This document shows positions 1 through 10,998 of a stretch of 64,000 nt of DNA, piece after piece. Position 1 is the stretch's first letter. Every line of letters starts with the position of its first letter. Position numbers and translations under genes: made by a program. Source of the DNA: Tetragonia tetragonoides (lineage: Eukaryota; Streptophyta; Magnoliopsida; Caryophyllales; Aizoaceae); contig CM076152.1 of the NCBI GenBank assembly GCA_038025085.1, positions 35,963,501 through 36,027,500 of the forward strand, read 5' to 3'. The notes under the pieces were generated by a model. It saw only the letters and a program-made list of their open reading frames with translations, searched no databases and was not told where the DNA came from.

Positions 1-226
1 AAGTCAAATAATTTAATTAAAATAATCTAAATCGGACTTACTTAAATTGTAGTGATATGAAAATGGATCAAGTAAGGGCTCGTTCGTTTCAATTGAAAAC
101 TGGTAACTGCTAACCGCGAGCAACTGGGGATAATTGGCAATTCTAACTATCAATTGAGGACAATTTGGTCAAATTGGGAGAAGTTTGAGAGAACCGGTGA
201 AAACTGAAAAGTTTGTATTTTTTAGT

Positions 227-270
227 ATGATGATAATGATGATGACGACGACGACGACGACGACGATGAC
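227..270. repeat. GAT/GAC trinucleotide microsatellite
   Basis: An imperfect trinucleotide run in which GATGAT units change into a run of GAC units. It lies in non-coding DNA with no gene nearby. Confidence 0.85.
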
Positions 271-1244
271 CATATATGGAGAACTGAGGGTAATTGAGGA
301 CAATTAAGGACAACTGAAAATCAGTTTAAATGAATGCCCTTAAAGTAGAAAAGAACATAAATCATGCTAAGATATGATCATTTTTTTGATGTTGTTGTAC
401 CCTTGTTTTCGCCACACAAGGAAGCTTTTGAAATAAAACATGGCATAATAAGAATTGGTTAAACCACGGCAAATATCTAAGTTAACAAAAAAATAATGTT
501 CATTTTATGTTTCACTTCCTATCCCAAATTTCTAATAATAATCTGGTGGTCTGTGATTTGTCATGCATTTCAATATAAAAATAAAATAAATATAAAAATA
601 TGATGTATCAAATGAATAAGGAATCGAAGGGGGAAAGGAGATGACATCATGACATACAAAATGAAACAGGAGATAATCATTAGTGCGTTAGAGATAACTC
701 GGTTAAATTAGTGAGTGTATCAACCTCAACATATAAATGAATCATAACCTCAAACTACAAAGATTCCCAATTCCCCATTGTGGTAAATAACGGCCACACA
801 ATCTCAAAATATAATAATAAAGTGCCCTTTTGGTAATGTTGGCGAAGGGGCATGGCCATTGTCCAAATGTTAGAAGATCCAACAATATAGCTGAATTTGC
901 GCAAGAGTGCTTATCCATTATGGAATAGTGTAGATAACATGGCTGATTTGCCCACTTCGAATTCATCTAAGATATACCTCATCCCAGTTTCAGGATAAAG
1001 TTGAAAATTTGTTTTGACTGATCAGCTTGTGTACATTATTTAACGATCAGCTTGTGTACATTATTATTATTGAACGATAAGATCAACTCATACTTGTAGC
1101 TCTTCTTTCCCGGAAATTATACATTTTCCTACTTCATGTGGTTGTTGTTCAACATTCCATGTTCACTTTGTATGACCGGAAAAAAGATCGATTCATTTTC
1201 CAACTAGAATTTATTTTGCGACAATATAATTGAATGAGTTAGTG

Positions 1245-1780
1245 ACTCTGTTTGGTTAGGTGAAAAATCTTTTTCAATTGAAAAATATTTCTAGCTGAAA
1301 ATCATTTTCAATGTAAAATGTATTTTCATTTACATTTTTCGTTGTTAGTTACAACGTAAAAAAATTCTACTAACATACTTTAGTTGCGTCGATCTCGAAA
1401 AGTTAGGTAGATTTAAAAAAAATTCCCCTCAAACGCATATCGGGGAAACATTTATAATTATTTGATGAAAAAACAATATTAAGAAAGCGGCTCGAAAGTC
1501 CGGCTTGAGGCTCAATCAATAAGTCGGGTGCGAGTTTTTGTTTATGATCGAAGTCCCAACAACCAAACCTGATGATTAAGTCCATTATTAGTGATCCGGA
1601 GACATAATGTCCCACCAACGGAAAACTGTTTTCCCTTCATTTTGAAGGGAAAACATTTACACCTATATAGGTAAAAATATTTTCCCCCCTAAAAACCATT
1701 TTCCTTCTCATTGTAAACCAAATAAAGAAAATGGAAATTTTATTTTACCGAAAAACTGTTTTCACCCCAACCAAATGAAG
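1245..1780. mobile_element. Probable MITE, PIF/Harbinger-like ends
   Basis: The left end reads CTCTGTTTGGTTAGGTGAAAA. The right end, on the other strand, reads TTCATTTGGTTGGGGTGAAAA, giving an imperfect terminal inverted repeat of about 20 bases around a ~0.5-kb non-coding interior that is itself rich in GAAAAT/ATTTTC inversions. I could not identify a clean target duplication, so the exact ends are uncertain. Confidence 0.4.
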
Positions 1781-1900
1781 AATAAATGTAACAAACTAAA
1801 ATTTAACACAAAACCAATTTAATGTAGAAACCTCTCTCAACAATTGGGGGAAAAAATGATTAATTTCTATATCTACGGACTGAAATTACAATCCACTATG

Positions 1901-3429
1901 TGTAGACACCCTAATCGGTTCTCATCCCCTGACACCGCAACGCCCGATGATGATGGTAATGGATTAACATGGACGTAAGTAGAAAAAGACATTGTTCGGA
2001 AATCTAGACCAAATTCCTTGAAACCTCAGTCTGTGGATAGCCCTTGTTATAAGGATTCCAACGCCTTTGACCTTGCCTCAATCAGGTTCCCGGATCAAGA
2101 GATATCGCGTCTCGAAGATTTGGGTCAAAACCGCTCAATCCCGGCCCCTTGGGTCAGCCCAAGGGCAATTTCGTAATTTACAGAGCACAAAAAGTCAAAA
2201 ACCCTAGTCACGCGTGCGCTGTCAAGCCTGCGGCCAACGCGTGACAGCGGGGGCAATTAGGCCAGGCGCTGAGTTTCAGCGGCCAGGCGCTGAGCCTCAG
2301 CGGCAGCCGCGGGCCCTGGCTGCCCTCCTTATGGCCGCTGAACCAGCTTTTTTGGCTGGGCCGAGTTTTGGCGCCGGTTCTTGCCCTAAGCCCCTAATTC
2401 ATCCCCTAACTCTATAAATACTCCCTTTCACCCTCTTTTGCAAGAGGTCAGTCAGTTCACAATTTTGAGAGCATTGAGAGCACATATTTCCCCAAATCAA
2501 AGAGAATTCAGAAATCTGAAGATCCAAGCAAACATTACACCTAGCCTAGCACCCAAGATCGAAGAGCAATCCTAATTCTACTAGTCCTTTTCAAATAGAA
2601 CGTCCAGGTTAACCATCCTGAGGGCCTAATTCTTTATTAAATCTCTTGTTTTACTGTTTATTAATAATGTTTTATTTAGTTTTTGATTATGGTTGAATAA
2701 ATTTGCATGCTTTGGGTTTTGTACATATTTATGCATGCTTAGTTAATATAAAGTTAGCATCTTTTTATTAGTTATGCAAGTTTGCATCTTTTCGTAGTTT
2801 TTGCATGCATATAGTAGCCTCTTAGGTTTGTTTTAGCATAAAGTTATTGTCTTTACATTATTAATATTCGTTTGAAGTTACTAACGGTTTTATTGATGTG
2901 CATATACAATACTTGGCGCGTTTAGCAAAGTTGGTAGGTTGGAGCATTAATTTAATGCTTTATATCTTGTTTATGCTTGTTAATAGTATGCATGTAAATT
3001 GGATATAAATTGTGCAAAGCGATAACATAAGCAATTTGGTTGTTCCTAACCCGCCTAGTTAATTTAGGATCTTGGACGACCGGACTTGTATGGAACCACA
3101 TAGCATAAATAAATATTTGACATGGATAAGCTTAATAGAGGTCGTTTATGCGGGCGATATAGATGATATTCGTTTTGTTTATTTCGTACCTACATCCCCG
3201 AACTCAATATTTAGTCCCCATGGGCAGGAGTCAATTCCCAATAGGAATTGGGGTGCACTTTTGATGGTTTTTAATTGTTTCCTTAAAAATTGGTGGCGGC
3301 TTCTTATTTGCAAATTGTTCCTTGTAATTAATTTGCATCGCATGCAACACATTATTTAAGAACCATTAATTCCAACTAAAAAAAATCGATCCGCGTATTT
3401 AAGGCGCCGGAAAGGCGAGCGTTCTTACA
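1901..3429 (+). repeat. 5' LTR of the Tat element
   Basis: Begins TG and ends CA directly before the primer binding site. It matches 17155-18685 over its full length. It contains a GC-rich segment (about 2210-2345), a TATA box at 2413 and a long AT-rich downstream part. The 95-codon open frame at 3072-3359 is repeated in the other LTR and looks like chance. Confidence 0.95.
2413..2420 (+). promoter_or_regulatory. LTR TATA box (TATAAATA)
   Basis: TATAAATA lies just downstream of the GC-rich segment and upstream of a C/T-rich run, so transcription should begin roughly 30 bases further on. The same motif is at 17668-17675 in the 3' LTR. Confidence 0.7.
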
Positions 3430-3430
3430 G

Positions 3431-3449
3431 TGGCGACTTCACTGGGGAC
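3431..3449 (+). other. Primer binding site, Tat type
   Basis: TGGCGACTTCACTGGGGAC follows the LTR after one spacer base. As I recall, TGGCGACT-type sites primed by tRNA-Arg are usual in Tat/Ogre elements. I could not check the match against a tRNA from this species. Confidence 0.7.
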
Positions 3450-4451
3450 TTATTAAGAGGATGTAATTCGAACACTTATCCATGTCAACAATTTATTTTA
3501 ACTATTTGGTTCAATTAACGTATGTGTTTATTTTCTTTGCTCTTGCATCCATATCATTCATACTGCATGCGCTATCATCGCAAGATGTCGAAAGACATCA
3601 CCACTCTATAAACAGGATTTACCCTTTGGAACATTGTCTATGACTTAGGCCAGTGACCCACTCGGTCCGAATTACCTTTGCACATAGTCATGTTCCACCC
3701 CATGGCATTTACATGTTTCCATTCGAGATGTGTAAAACGGTACGTCTAGTCTTACTATGCACCCCATAGATGACAAAACGCATCCGGTCATGGGTTACCT
3801 TATCCAACCATAGATTGTGTCAACTATTGCATTATGTCCCATAGTCCATATCAAGGTGCTAATTGGTTTACTTGCCATGTTATTATTAATTGTTTCCTTG
3901 CTATGTGATTAATTTCCATAAAATATTAGGACTAGATCCCCCCTTAGGATTCTTTTATTGAGTCTTGGTTAGGAAGCGTTTCCCTTTTGTTTGCTTGTAC
4001 GTTTTGTCAGATTTACAAATAGAGTCTAGGATCTTTTTCCTTTTTTTAGGAAGTAGAATCCCTGTATGATTCCGATGATGCTAGTGACCATGTTAGGAAT
4101 ACGTTCCTCTCCATAAGAATTAGATTGCATGCAAATAATATATTCCTGTCATGATCTTTCACCAAATAAAAAAAAAGAGTCCAATTTCATTCCATATGCA
4201 ATTCAATAGTATATCTTTTTTCCTTAAATTAGGGAATTTCATCCCATATGCAAGTCAAGGGTATTTGTTATTCTAATAAAGTCGAAAGATCATTGACTAG
4301 AATATGCTATTTACACAAAATCGTGTCTTTCCCAAAAGATCACCATGTTGAGGATTAGTGCTAGATTCTTTTCCCACATTTGTTTTAAAATAAAACCTTT
4401 TATTCTGTGGAGGTTCCCATTTATTTCCTATTTTCTTAAACGGGCCTTTTT

Positions 4452-5906
4452 ATGTCCAGAATTGGTAGAAGTAAAGATCCCAGTCCTAGGAAGTGGGAGA
4501 GAGACGAGTCCAGTAAGAGGTTAGTCCGCAAGTTGTCGTTCGAACCTTCACCACAAGCACAGTTCGTGGGCCCCATTTGGCTCGATTACCTTTGCACACC
4601 GCCATTGTCACCTCAAACCTCACTACCCTATTCACCTAAGTCCGCTATGTCTGGAGACGCTGAGAGAACCGCTGACCAAAAGATGGATGACCTTTTAGCC
4701 CAAATGGTCGCCATGAATGCTAGATTCACTGATATGGAAGCCCGTGTCGCCAAGTTGGATCCCCCTACTAAGGATGATGATGAGCCCAAGCCCGATGAGG
4801 AAAAGGCCGAACCCTCCACTAAAGAGGTCCAAGAACTCCAAGCCAAACTGAATAGGCTTGAATCTGTCCTAGGCAACAGTCGTGCCTTCAACGACATGAT
4901 CAGCAATTCAGAAGGCTATGCTCCCCACATCAAGAGAAAATTGCCCACTAAGTTTTCCATGCTTGAAGTTCCCACTTTCAAAGGAACCGACGATCCACAA
5001 GATCACATTAGAGCTTTTACTACTGCATTCGGCCTTAGAGGTATTGAACAAGAGCTGTATGTTCACCTCTTTCCCCAAATCTTGGATCCTGCTGTCAGGG
5101 CCTGGTTCTTCAAGTTGCCCACCCAAAAGTTAGAAAAATGGGAAGATTTATCCACATTGTTCCTCCAGAGATATGCTGACAATGTTTTGCCACCCATGAC
5201 ATTAAGAGAGTTGGACATCACCAAGAAAGGTGATAAAGAAGGGTTCACCAATTTTGTGAGAAGATGGATAACCAAGGTAGCTGAAATGATTGATCGCCCA
5301 TCTGAAAGGGATCAAATCAGAATGCTAGTCCAAAATTTGGCATCCGAATACCGTGAACACATGAAGTTTCAGCCCATAACCACCTATGCCCAATTAACTG
5401 AAGTAGGCATGGCTATTGAAGATGATCAACTCCAAAGAGAGAAGAACAAGGTCACTTACAATAACAACACAAGTGGATATAAGGATAAGAAATACACTAA
5501 TACCAACCACGCCTACACAAGTAGAGGAAATGAAGTGAACGCCATAGCTGATAGGCGTCCAAGAAGGTACACTCCCCTCGGAATGACTTATGTCAAAGCT
5601 CTAGACAAGTTGATCAAAGGAGACTATCTACATCCTTTTGGGCCTACTCCCAATCCACCTGTAGAGAAAAGATCACCATATTTGAACGAATCTGCATTCT
5701 GCAAATACCATAGGGGGCGCGGGCACGATACTGAAAAGTGTTACACTCTCAAAGATAAAATCCAATATTTGTTTGATAATGGCACAATACCATTGCCCAA
5801 AGATGCACCACCACCCAGCAACAATATTAATCCCCTCGGGAATTCTTTTGCCATTGACATAGAAGAAGGGTTTGATCCATCTTATCTGATCACACCTATT
5901 GGATAG
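4452..5906 (+). CDS. Ty3/Tat Gag polyprotein
   Basis: An intact 484-aa frame. It has an acidic, coiled-coil-like region around residues 70-140 (RTADQKMDDLLAQMVAMN and following), then the Retrotrans_gag core at about 165-310 (PTFKGTDDPQDHIRAF, LQRYADN, LVQNL). Near 417-430 is the compact Cys/His motif CKYHRGRGHDTEKC, the zinc-knuckle-like motif usual for Tat Gag. Gag would form the capsid-like particle that packages the element's RNA. The frame ends with TAG and pol starts in another frame about 50 bp later, as in Tat elements where gag and pol are separate. I take the first ATG because no coding signal precedes it. This is the only major sense gene of the element without an obvious lesion. 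Confidence 0.9.
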   Translation: MSRIGRSKDPSPRKWERDESSKRLVRKLSFEPSPQAQFVGPIWLDYLCTPPLSPQTSLPYSPKSAMSGDAERTADQKMDDLLAQMVAMNARFTDMEARVAKLDPPTKDDDEPKPDEEKAEPSTKEVQELQAKLNRLESVLGNSRAFNDMISNSEGYAPHIKRKLPTKFSMLEVPTFKGTDDPQDHIRAFTTAFGLRGIEQELYVHLFPQILDPAVRAWFFKLPTQKLEKWEDLSTLFLQRYADNVLPPMTLRELDITKKGDKEGFTNFVRRWITKVAEMIDRPSERDQIRMLVQNLASEYREHMKFQPITTYAQLTEVGMAIEDDQLQREKNKVTYNNNTSGYKDKKYTNTNHAYTSRGNEVNAIADRRPRRYTPLGMTYVKALDKLIKGDYLHPFGPTPNPPVEKRSPYLNESAFCKYHRGRGHDTEKCYTLKDKIQYLFDNGTIPLPKDAPPPSNNINPLGNSFAIDIEEGFDPSYLITPIG

Positions 5907-5956
5907 GCCATACTGCCATACCCAAGCCCAAGGCCCACGCTGGGCGTCTGCGGCCT

Positions 5957-7020
5957 TTGGGATACGATGAGGAAGATAATGGGTCATATACTGATCCAGA
6001 AGATGTGTTGACTCCTCAAGTCCATGACATAGCTAATGGCAAAGCCTGGTATGATGTCTTCGGTGACGAGAAAGAAGAGGATGATAAAGCCCTAAACTAT
6101 CTCACTAGATCAGGACGCCAATTCAGGCCCGAAAACATCTATATGGATCCATCTCAAATCCAACCCGTAGAGCCTGTGGCCATCCCCAATAAGGATTCAG
6201 CCCAAAGAGAAATGGCAAAAGAGGACGATGGGACCAACATCCTCAAGCAACTACAAAGAACAAAAGCTGATATATCCATTGGGCAACTGTTGACCACTTC
6301 TATCACTCATAGAAGGGCCGTGCTAGAGGCCTTGAATGCAACTACCATTTCTCCAAATGCTACCCCTGAAGAGGTAGTCAACCTCCTGGTCCAAAGAAAG
6401 TCATCCACGTCCGTCACTTTTTCTGACAAAGACCTTCCACCTGAGGGTATTCACCACAACAAAGTCCTTTATCTTACTGTAATCTGTCAACAAAGACAAG
6501 TCCCTATGACTTTAGTTGACAATGGCTCTGCTGTAAATGTATGCCCCTTGAGGACTGCTGAACACCTCAAAATAGACTGCAACAACCCGCGCATTCCGCA
6601 CAAGGGCTAAGGGCTTACGATAATTCCAAGAGGAATGTATTGGGTACCTTCTCCATGAATATCGATATTGGGCCCATCGAGAAAATGGTCCAGTTCCATG
6701 TAATTAACATTTCAGCCACCTTCAACCTACTCTTAGGAAGGCCTTGGTTACACGGGCTAAATGTTGTAGCCTCGACCTTGCATCAAAAGGTAAAGCTATC
6801 CTTGGCAGGATCCATTTTGGAAGTCTGCGCTGATACTATGGTAGCCCAGATTGAGAAAGCTCCAGTCCTAAAGATAGAGCATAATGAGCAAGACGAAGAG
6901 TTATGGGGCTTCGAGAAGATAGCCTTCATAGAGACGATAGAGCCCACACTTAATGTAGATGCTTTACTCAGAAGCAAGGCCACTTCCCAGGCACCATTTT
7001 GGGCCCTCATCCCAAGGTAG
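5957..7020 (+). pseudogene. Ty3/Tat pol, N-terminal part with protease (frameshifted)
   Basis: Retropepsin-type aspartic protease region of pol. The active-site segment reads VDNGSAVNVCP (about 6513-6545), with Asn in place of the usual Thr/Gly after the catalytic Asp. The C-terminal protease motif LLGRPWLHG is at about 6733-6759. The reading frame moves near 6600: the first part (5957-6610) runs into a TAA, and the continuation YDNSKR...GTFSMN is in another frame. A further shift lies near 7000. The sequence is clearly protease-like but cannot be read as one protein. Confidence 0.85.
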
Positions 7021-7817
7021 CTCAAACCTGTTGGAATACCAAGATCAAAAATGATCTATTTGGGCTGGGCTACAAGCCCACAAGGCAAGAAGTTAGGGCC
7101 TACATATCCAAAGTGATGGCTAAGAAAAGAGTCCGTGCGGCCAACAAACCTGTTCCACACAACATGGACCCTTATCCCCTCACCTTCAATGGGCAATTTC
7201 TTCAGGAAGGCGACCCATATCCTTACTATGGATTCCCTGAACCATACAGAATTAACGGGATCCTAATACCAGGCTTTGATGCATATCAAGACTGCTTCAT
7301 CATGAGTGAAGACACACCCATACCTCCTAATGAGGACCAATCCACTAAATATTGGGCTAAAGACATGGCACCCAACGACCCTGGGCTCTTATTTGGCGAA
7401 GAACGTCGTCAGTATGACGAGACTACTACCAAACTTCCCCTTACTATGTTTGTTAATGAAGGTTTCGACCCGTCCAAGCTGATCGCCCCAATCGGGCCCG
7501 ATCGCACCACCTGGAAGCACGAGACGAAGTGGACTCCAGTCAAGGGAGCCAAGTACAAGTTCACAATCCGCAACGGTCCTACAGGAGGACCTATTTCTGA
7601 TTCTGAGTCTGATTCTGAGTCCGAGTCTGATCCTGAGTCTGTTATCCTAGAAGTGTCGGGTAGTCCACCCCAGTCTATTCCTTCTAAGGTCCTTAGTGAT
7701 GACCTCATTGATGTATTGTCCGCTTCTATTAATATTATGAACGTCGATTTTGCTTTTTTGGCTTGCCTCACTGCTAATAATTCAGAAAATAATGGAATTG
7801 CCAAAAGAAGTTATTAA
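6999..7817 (+). pseudogene. Ty3/Tat pol linker between protease and RT
   Basis: A 272-codon open frame beginning at the second frame change. It repeats a Gag-like phrase (EGFDPSKLIAPIG, compare EGFDPSYLITPIG at the Gag C-terminus) and has a Ser/Asp/Glu-rich run (SDSESDSESESDPES) at about 7595-7640. This type of linker is expected between protease and RT in Tat pol. I see no catalytic domain in it. It is out of frame with both neighbours. Confidence 0.7.
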
Positions 7818-8850
7818 AGCACTAATCGAACATGCGCAAAAGACTTCAATAGTCGAAGAAACGGAGACAATAAACATTGCAACTAATGATGAGCCTCGCC
7901 ACGTGCAAATAGGCTTGTCTTTAACATCTAATGAACGCAAACAATTCGTAACACTCCTAAAGAATTATACGGATGTTTTCGCCTGGTCCTACAAGGACAT
8001 GCCAGGCATAGACCGCAAAATTGCTCAGCATACCATTCCACTAAACCCTGACTGCAAACCAGTCAAGCAAAAGTTAAGGAGAATGAAGCCAGAGTGGGCT
8101 CTAAAGATCAAAAAAGAAGTTCAGAAACAACTAGAGGCAGACTTCATAAGAGTGGCCAATTACCCCGATTGGGTAGCCAACATCGTCTGAGTCCCAAAAA
8201 ATGATGGACGAGTTCGAATGTGTATAGATTTTAGGGACTTGAACAAAGCAAGTCCGAAAGACGACTTTCCCTTACCTCACATAGACGTCTTAGTAGATAA
8301 CACCGCCGGACACGCCCTTCTATCATTTATGGACGGGTACGCAGGATATAACCAGGTCCTAATGGCCAAATAAGACAAAGAGAAAACCACTTTTATCACA
8401 CAGTGGGGCACTTATTGCTATACAGTAATGACGTTTGGGCTTAAGAATGCAGGAGCCACATACCAAAGAACCGCTACAACCTTACTCCACGACATGATGC
8501 ATAAGGAGGCTGAAGTGTATGTAGATGACATGATCATAAAGTCCAAAGACAGAGAAGGGCACGTACCCTCACTTCAAAAGTTCTTTGACAGGCTTAGGAA
8601 GTACAATATGAGGCTTAATCCCAAAAAGTGCGCATTCGGAGTCACATCCGGCAAACTTCTAGGATTCGTCATAAGCACCAAAGGAATAGAAATTGATCCA
8701 TCCAAGATCAAAGCCATAATAGACATGCCACCTCCAAAGACAGAGAAAGAAATAAAAGGCTTTTTAGGGAGAATCCAGTACATTAGCAGGTTCATTTCCA
8801 AATTAACTATCACATGCGAGCCCATATTCAAGAACTCAAAAAAGAGGTAA
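7750..8850 (+). pseudogene. Ty3/Tat reverse transcriptase with two internal stops
   Basis: The RT domain is read in one frame from about 7800 to 8850. Recognisable blocks are the N-terminal AWSYKDMPGID, the DFRDLNKASPKDDFPLPHID block, SFMDGYAGYNQV with the first catalytic Asp, FGLKNAGATYQR, and the catalytic YVDDM at 8518-8532, followed by KCAFGV and LGF. TGA at 8188-8190 and TAA at 8371-8373 interrupt it in frame, and a frame change follows near 8830. The catalytic Asp residues are kept, so decay is by nonsense and indel mutations rather than loss of the active site. Confidence 0.92.
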
Positions 8851-9884
8851 AGATAGAATGGGATGAACAATGCCAAAAGGCCTTTGACAAAATTAAGGCC
8901 TATCTATCCGAACCACCTGTTCTAGTACCGCCCATTCCAGGCATGCCTCTAATCCTCTGCCTTACAGTCACAGAAATGTCAATGGGGGTCATGCTAGCCC
9001 AAGAAGTAGATAAGGAAGAGAAAGCTATATATTATGTGAGCAAGAACTTTCTGGAATACGAAACCCGCTACTCATCCCTAGAAAAGACATGCTTAGCTTT
9101 GGTAGCAACTACTAAAAAGCTACGGCATTACATGCTCCAGCACACGATCCACATATGATCAAGAGAAAATCCTTTGAAATACATATTCGAAAAGCCCATA
9201 CTGAACGGTAGGATAGCGAGGTGGACTGTTCTTCTCTCGGAGTTCGACCTTAAATTCGAACACCAAAATGCCATAAAAGGGCATGCTATCTCAGAATATT
9301 TAGCCGATCAGGCCATACATGAATCAGATCACAAGGAAGAATATCACTTTCCGGACAAAAGGGTTATGACCTTACATACTGAAACTTGGCAATTATACTT
9401 CGATGGAGCATCCAACCAAAAGGGTTTCGGGGTAGGAGTACTAATAGTATCCCCCGAAGGTGTACACACACCTATTTCAGTCAAACTGGACCATGAGGTT
9501 ACAAATAATGGCGCCGAGTATGAAGCTTGCATAATAGGACTGCAATCCGACATAAGCCTTGGCATCAAAACACTCCGAATCTATGGGGACTCGTCACTCA
9601 TAATTAACCAAATTTCCAAAGTATGGAAGGTTAAAATTGAATCCCTGGCACTCTACCAGGAATACTTAGATAAGATCATAGTGTATTTCAATCAAATACA
9701 CTTTACATACCTTCCACGAGAAGATAATCAGTTCGCAGACGCCTTGGCTAAATTAGCAAGCATGATCAATATACCTGAAACCATCCGGATGATGCCCATC
9801 TGTGTACAAAGGAGATCTGAGCCTTCATATTGTGACACTTTGGAAGTATTCTACGACGAAGAAGACGAATGGTACACTGAATAA
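8814..9884 (+). pseudogene. RNase H and second (archaeal-type) RNase H of the Tat element
   Basis: The first part (8814-9158) is the RT-connected RNase H, with the YYVSK and YSSLEKTCLAL motifs. It is cut by an in-frame TGA at 9156. The same frame continues with KYIFEKPILNGRIARW. From about 9385 a second RNase H begins: LYFDGASNQKG with the first Asp, NNGAEYEACIIGL with the Glu, IYGDSSLIINQ, and REDNQFADALAKLAS with the last Asp. Two RNase H domains in tandem are the hallmark of the Tat lineage. The frame changes again just after 9884. Confidence 0.9.
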
Positions 9885-9889
9885 GGAAT

Positions 9890-10535
9890 CTGCTTGTTTA
9901 CCAATTCTACCCTCCTGATTCTAGCCGTAGAGCCCAGAAAGCGCTCAGAAGGCTCGCGGCCCAATTCTTAGAAGTACAAGGTCAAATATACAAGAAAAGC
10001 CCAGATGGAGTTAACCTCCTATGCCTAGGTACTGAAATGGCCCATAAGGTCCTAAGAGATGTACATGCAGGAGTATGTGAACCGCACATGAACAATATGA
10101 TGCTATCCAGGAAAATAATAAGGCTGGGGTATTATTGGACAACAATGGAAAAAGACTGTTGTGAATTTGTCAAAAGATGCGTACAATGCCAGACCCGTGC
10201 AAATCTGCAACATCTACCACCAAGCCCATTATATACCTTCACCTCACCCTGGCCTTTTTCGGCGTGGGGAATCGACATCATCGGTAAAATAATCCCAACA
10301 GAAAAAGGAGGACACGAATATATCCTAGTCGCAATCGACTACTTTACTAAATGGGTCGAAGCTCAATCATACGCGAAGCTCAAAGCATAACACGTGGTCA
10401 AGTTCATTAAGAATAACATAATAGCCAGATATGGGGTTCCCCAAGAGATCATCAATGACAATGGATCACACTTCATGAAAGAAGTGATTGAGCTGTTAGC
10501 CCAGTTCAAAATCCAGCATCGAAAGTCGTCTCCCT
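9890..10535 (+). pseudogene. Integrase, internally deleted
   Basis: The zinc-binding region includes HKVLRDVHAGVCEPHM and CVQCQ. The rve core includes the first catalytic Asp in SAWGIDIIG (about 10263-10290) and the second in NDNGSHF (about 10456-10476). A TAA at 10388 interrupts it. After IQHRKSSP the frame stops (about 10537). The remainder of the core with the catalytic Glu is absent, and the sequence jumps to what looks like the normal pol C-terminal end (DQLKRFYA then stop, about 10556-10582). A deletion therefore removed the end of the core and most of the C-terminal domain. Confidence 0.85.
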
Positions 10536-10544
10536 AAAATTAGA

Positions 10545-10998
10545 GGATAAACATGGATCAATTAAAGAGGTTCTATGCTTAGGCAAGACACCCAATATAG
10601 CACTTTTGAGAGGCCCACACAAGGCTAACTAATCCCGAAAAAAAAAAAAGGGGATTTAATGTTAAAAAAAACAAACGGATAAGAACTACGAGCGGCCTGA
10701 TTCCCCCAAAAGGATACGTAGGACAACCAAATTACAATTGGGCCCGGCCCCTTCATCAAATTCACATTCAAAAGTTGTTAAAAAAAATTGTGCACATAAT
10801 AAACACAAGGTTGCAATAATAAAATAAGCATGTCTCCATAAATAATAATAAAGTCCATTACAAGACTTGGCAATTCCAAAATAATAAAAACAAATTAACT
10901 AAATCTAAAAAAGGAGGCACATCACCCTTATTGAATTTAAAGCAAATAAAAGGCAATCCTAAGCTAAGACATGCTCCAAAAGAGTATTTCCTAATTGG
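10545..10998. other. Non-coding spacer after integrase
   Basis: Starts with the short remnant of the pol C-terminus. It then has an A-rich region and a segment around 10683-10735 (AACTACGAGCGGCCTGATTC, then GGATACGTAGG) that resembles a non-coding motif I recall from this position in Tat/Ogre elements. No gene is visible. Confidence 0.5.

Larger units (their letters stand above)
1..1900. other. Gene-free left flank of the Ty3 element
   Basis: I see no coding region in this AT-rich stretch. It holds an imperfect GAT/GAC microsatellite near 227-270, a short tandem duplication around 1018-1068 (the phrase GATCAGCTTGTGTACATTA occurs twice) and a probable MITE at 1245-1780. The open frames present are short, AT-rich and match no family I recognise. 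The last five bases (1896-1900, CTATG) are the left target duplication of the adjoining LTR element. Confidence 0.7.

Noticed and set aside
3072..3359. 95-codon open frame in the 5' LTR (and its twin at 18328-18615)
   Set aside because: It is present only because both LTRs are copies; no domain, AT-rich, downstream of the LTR promoter in untranslated sequence.
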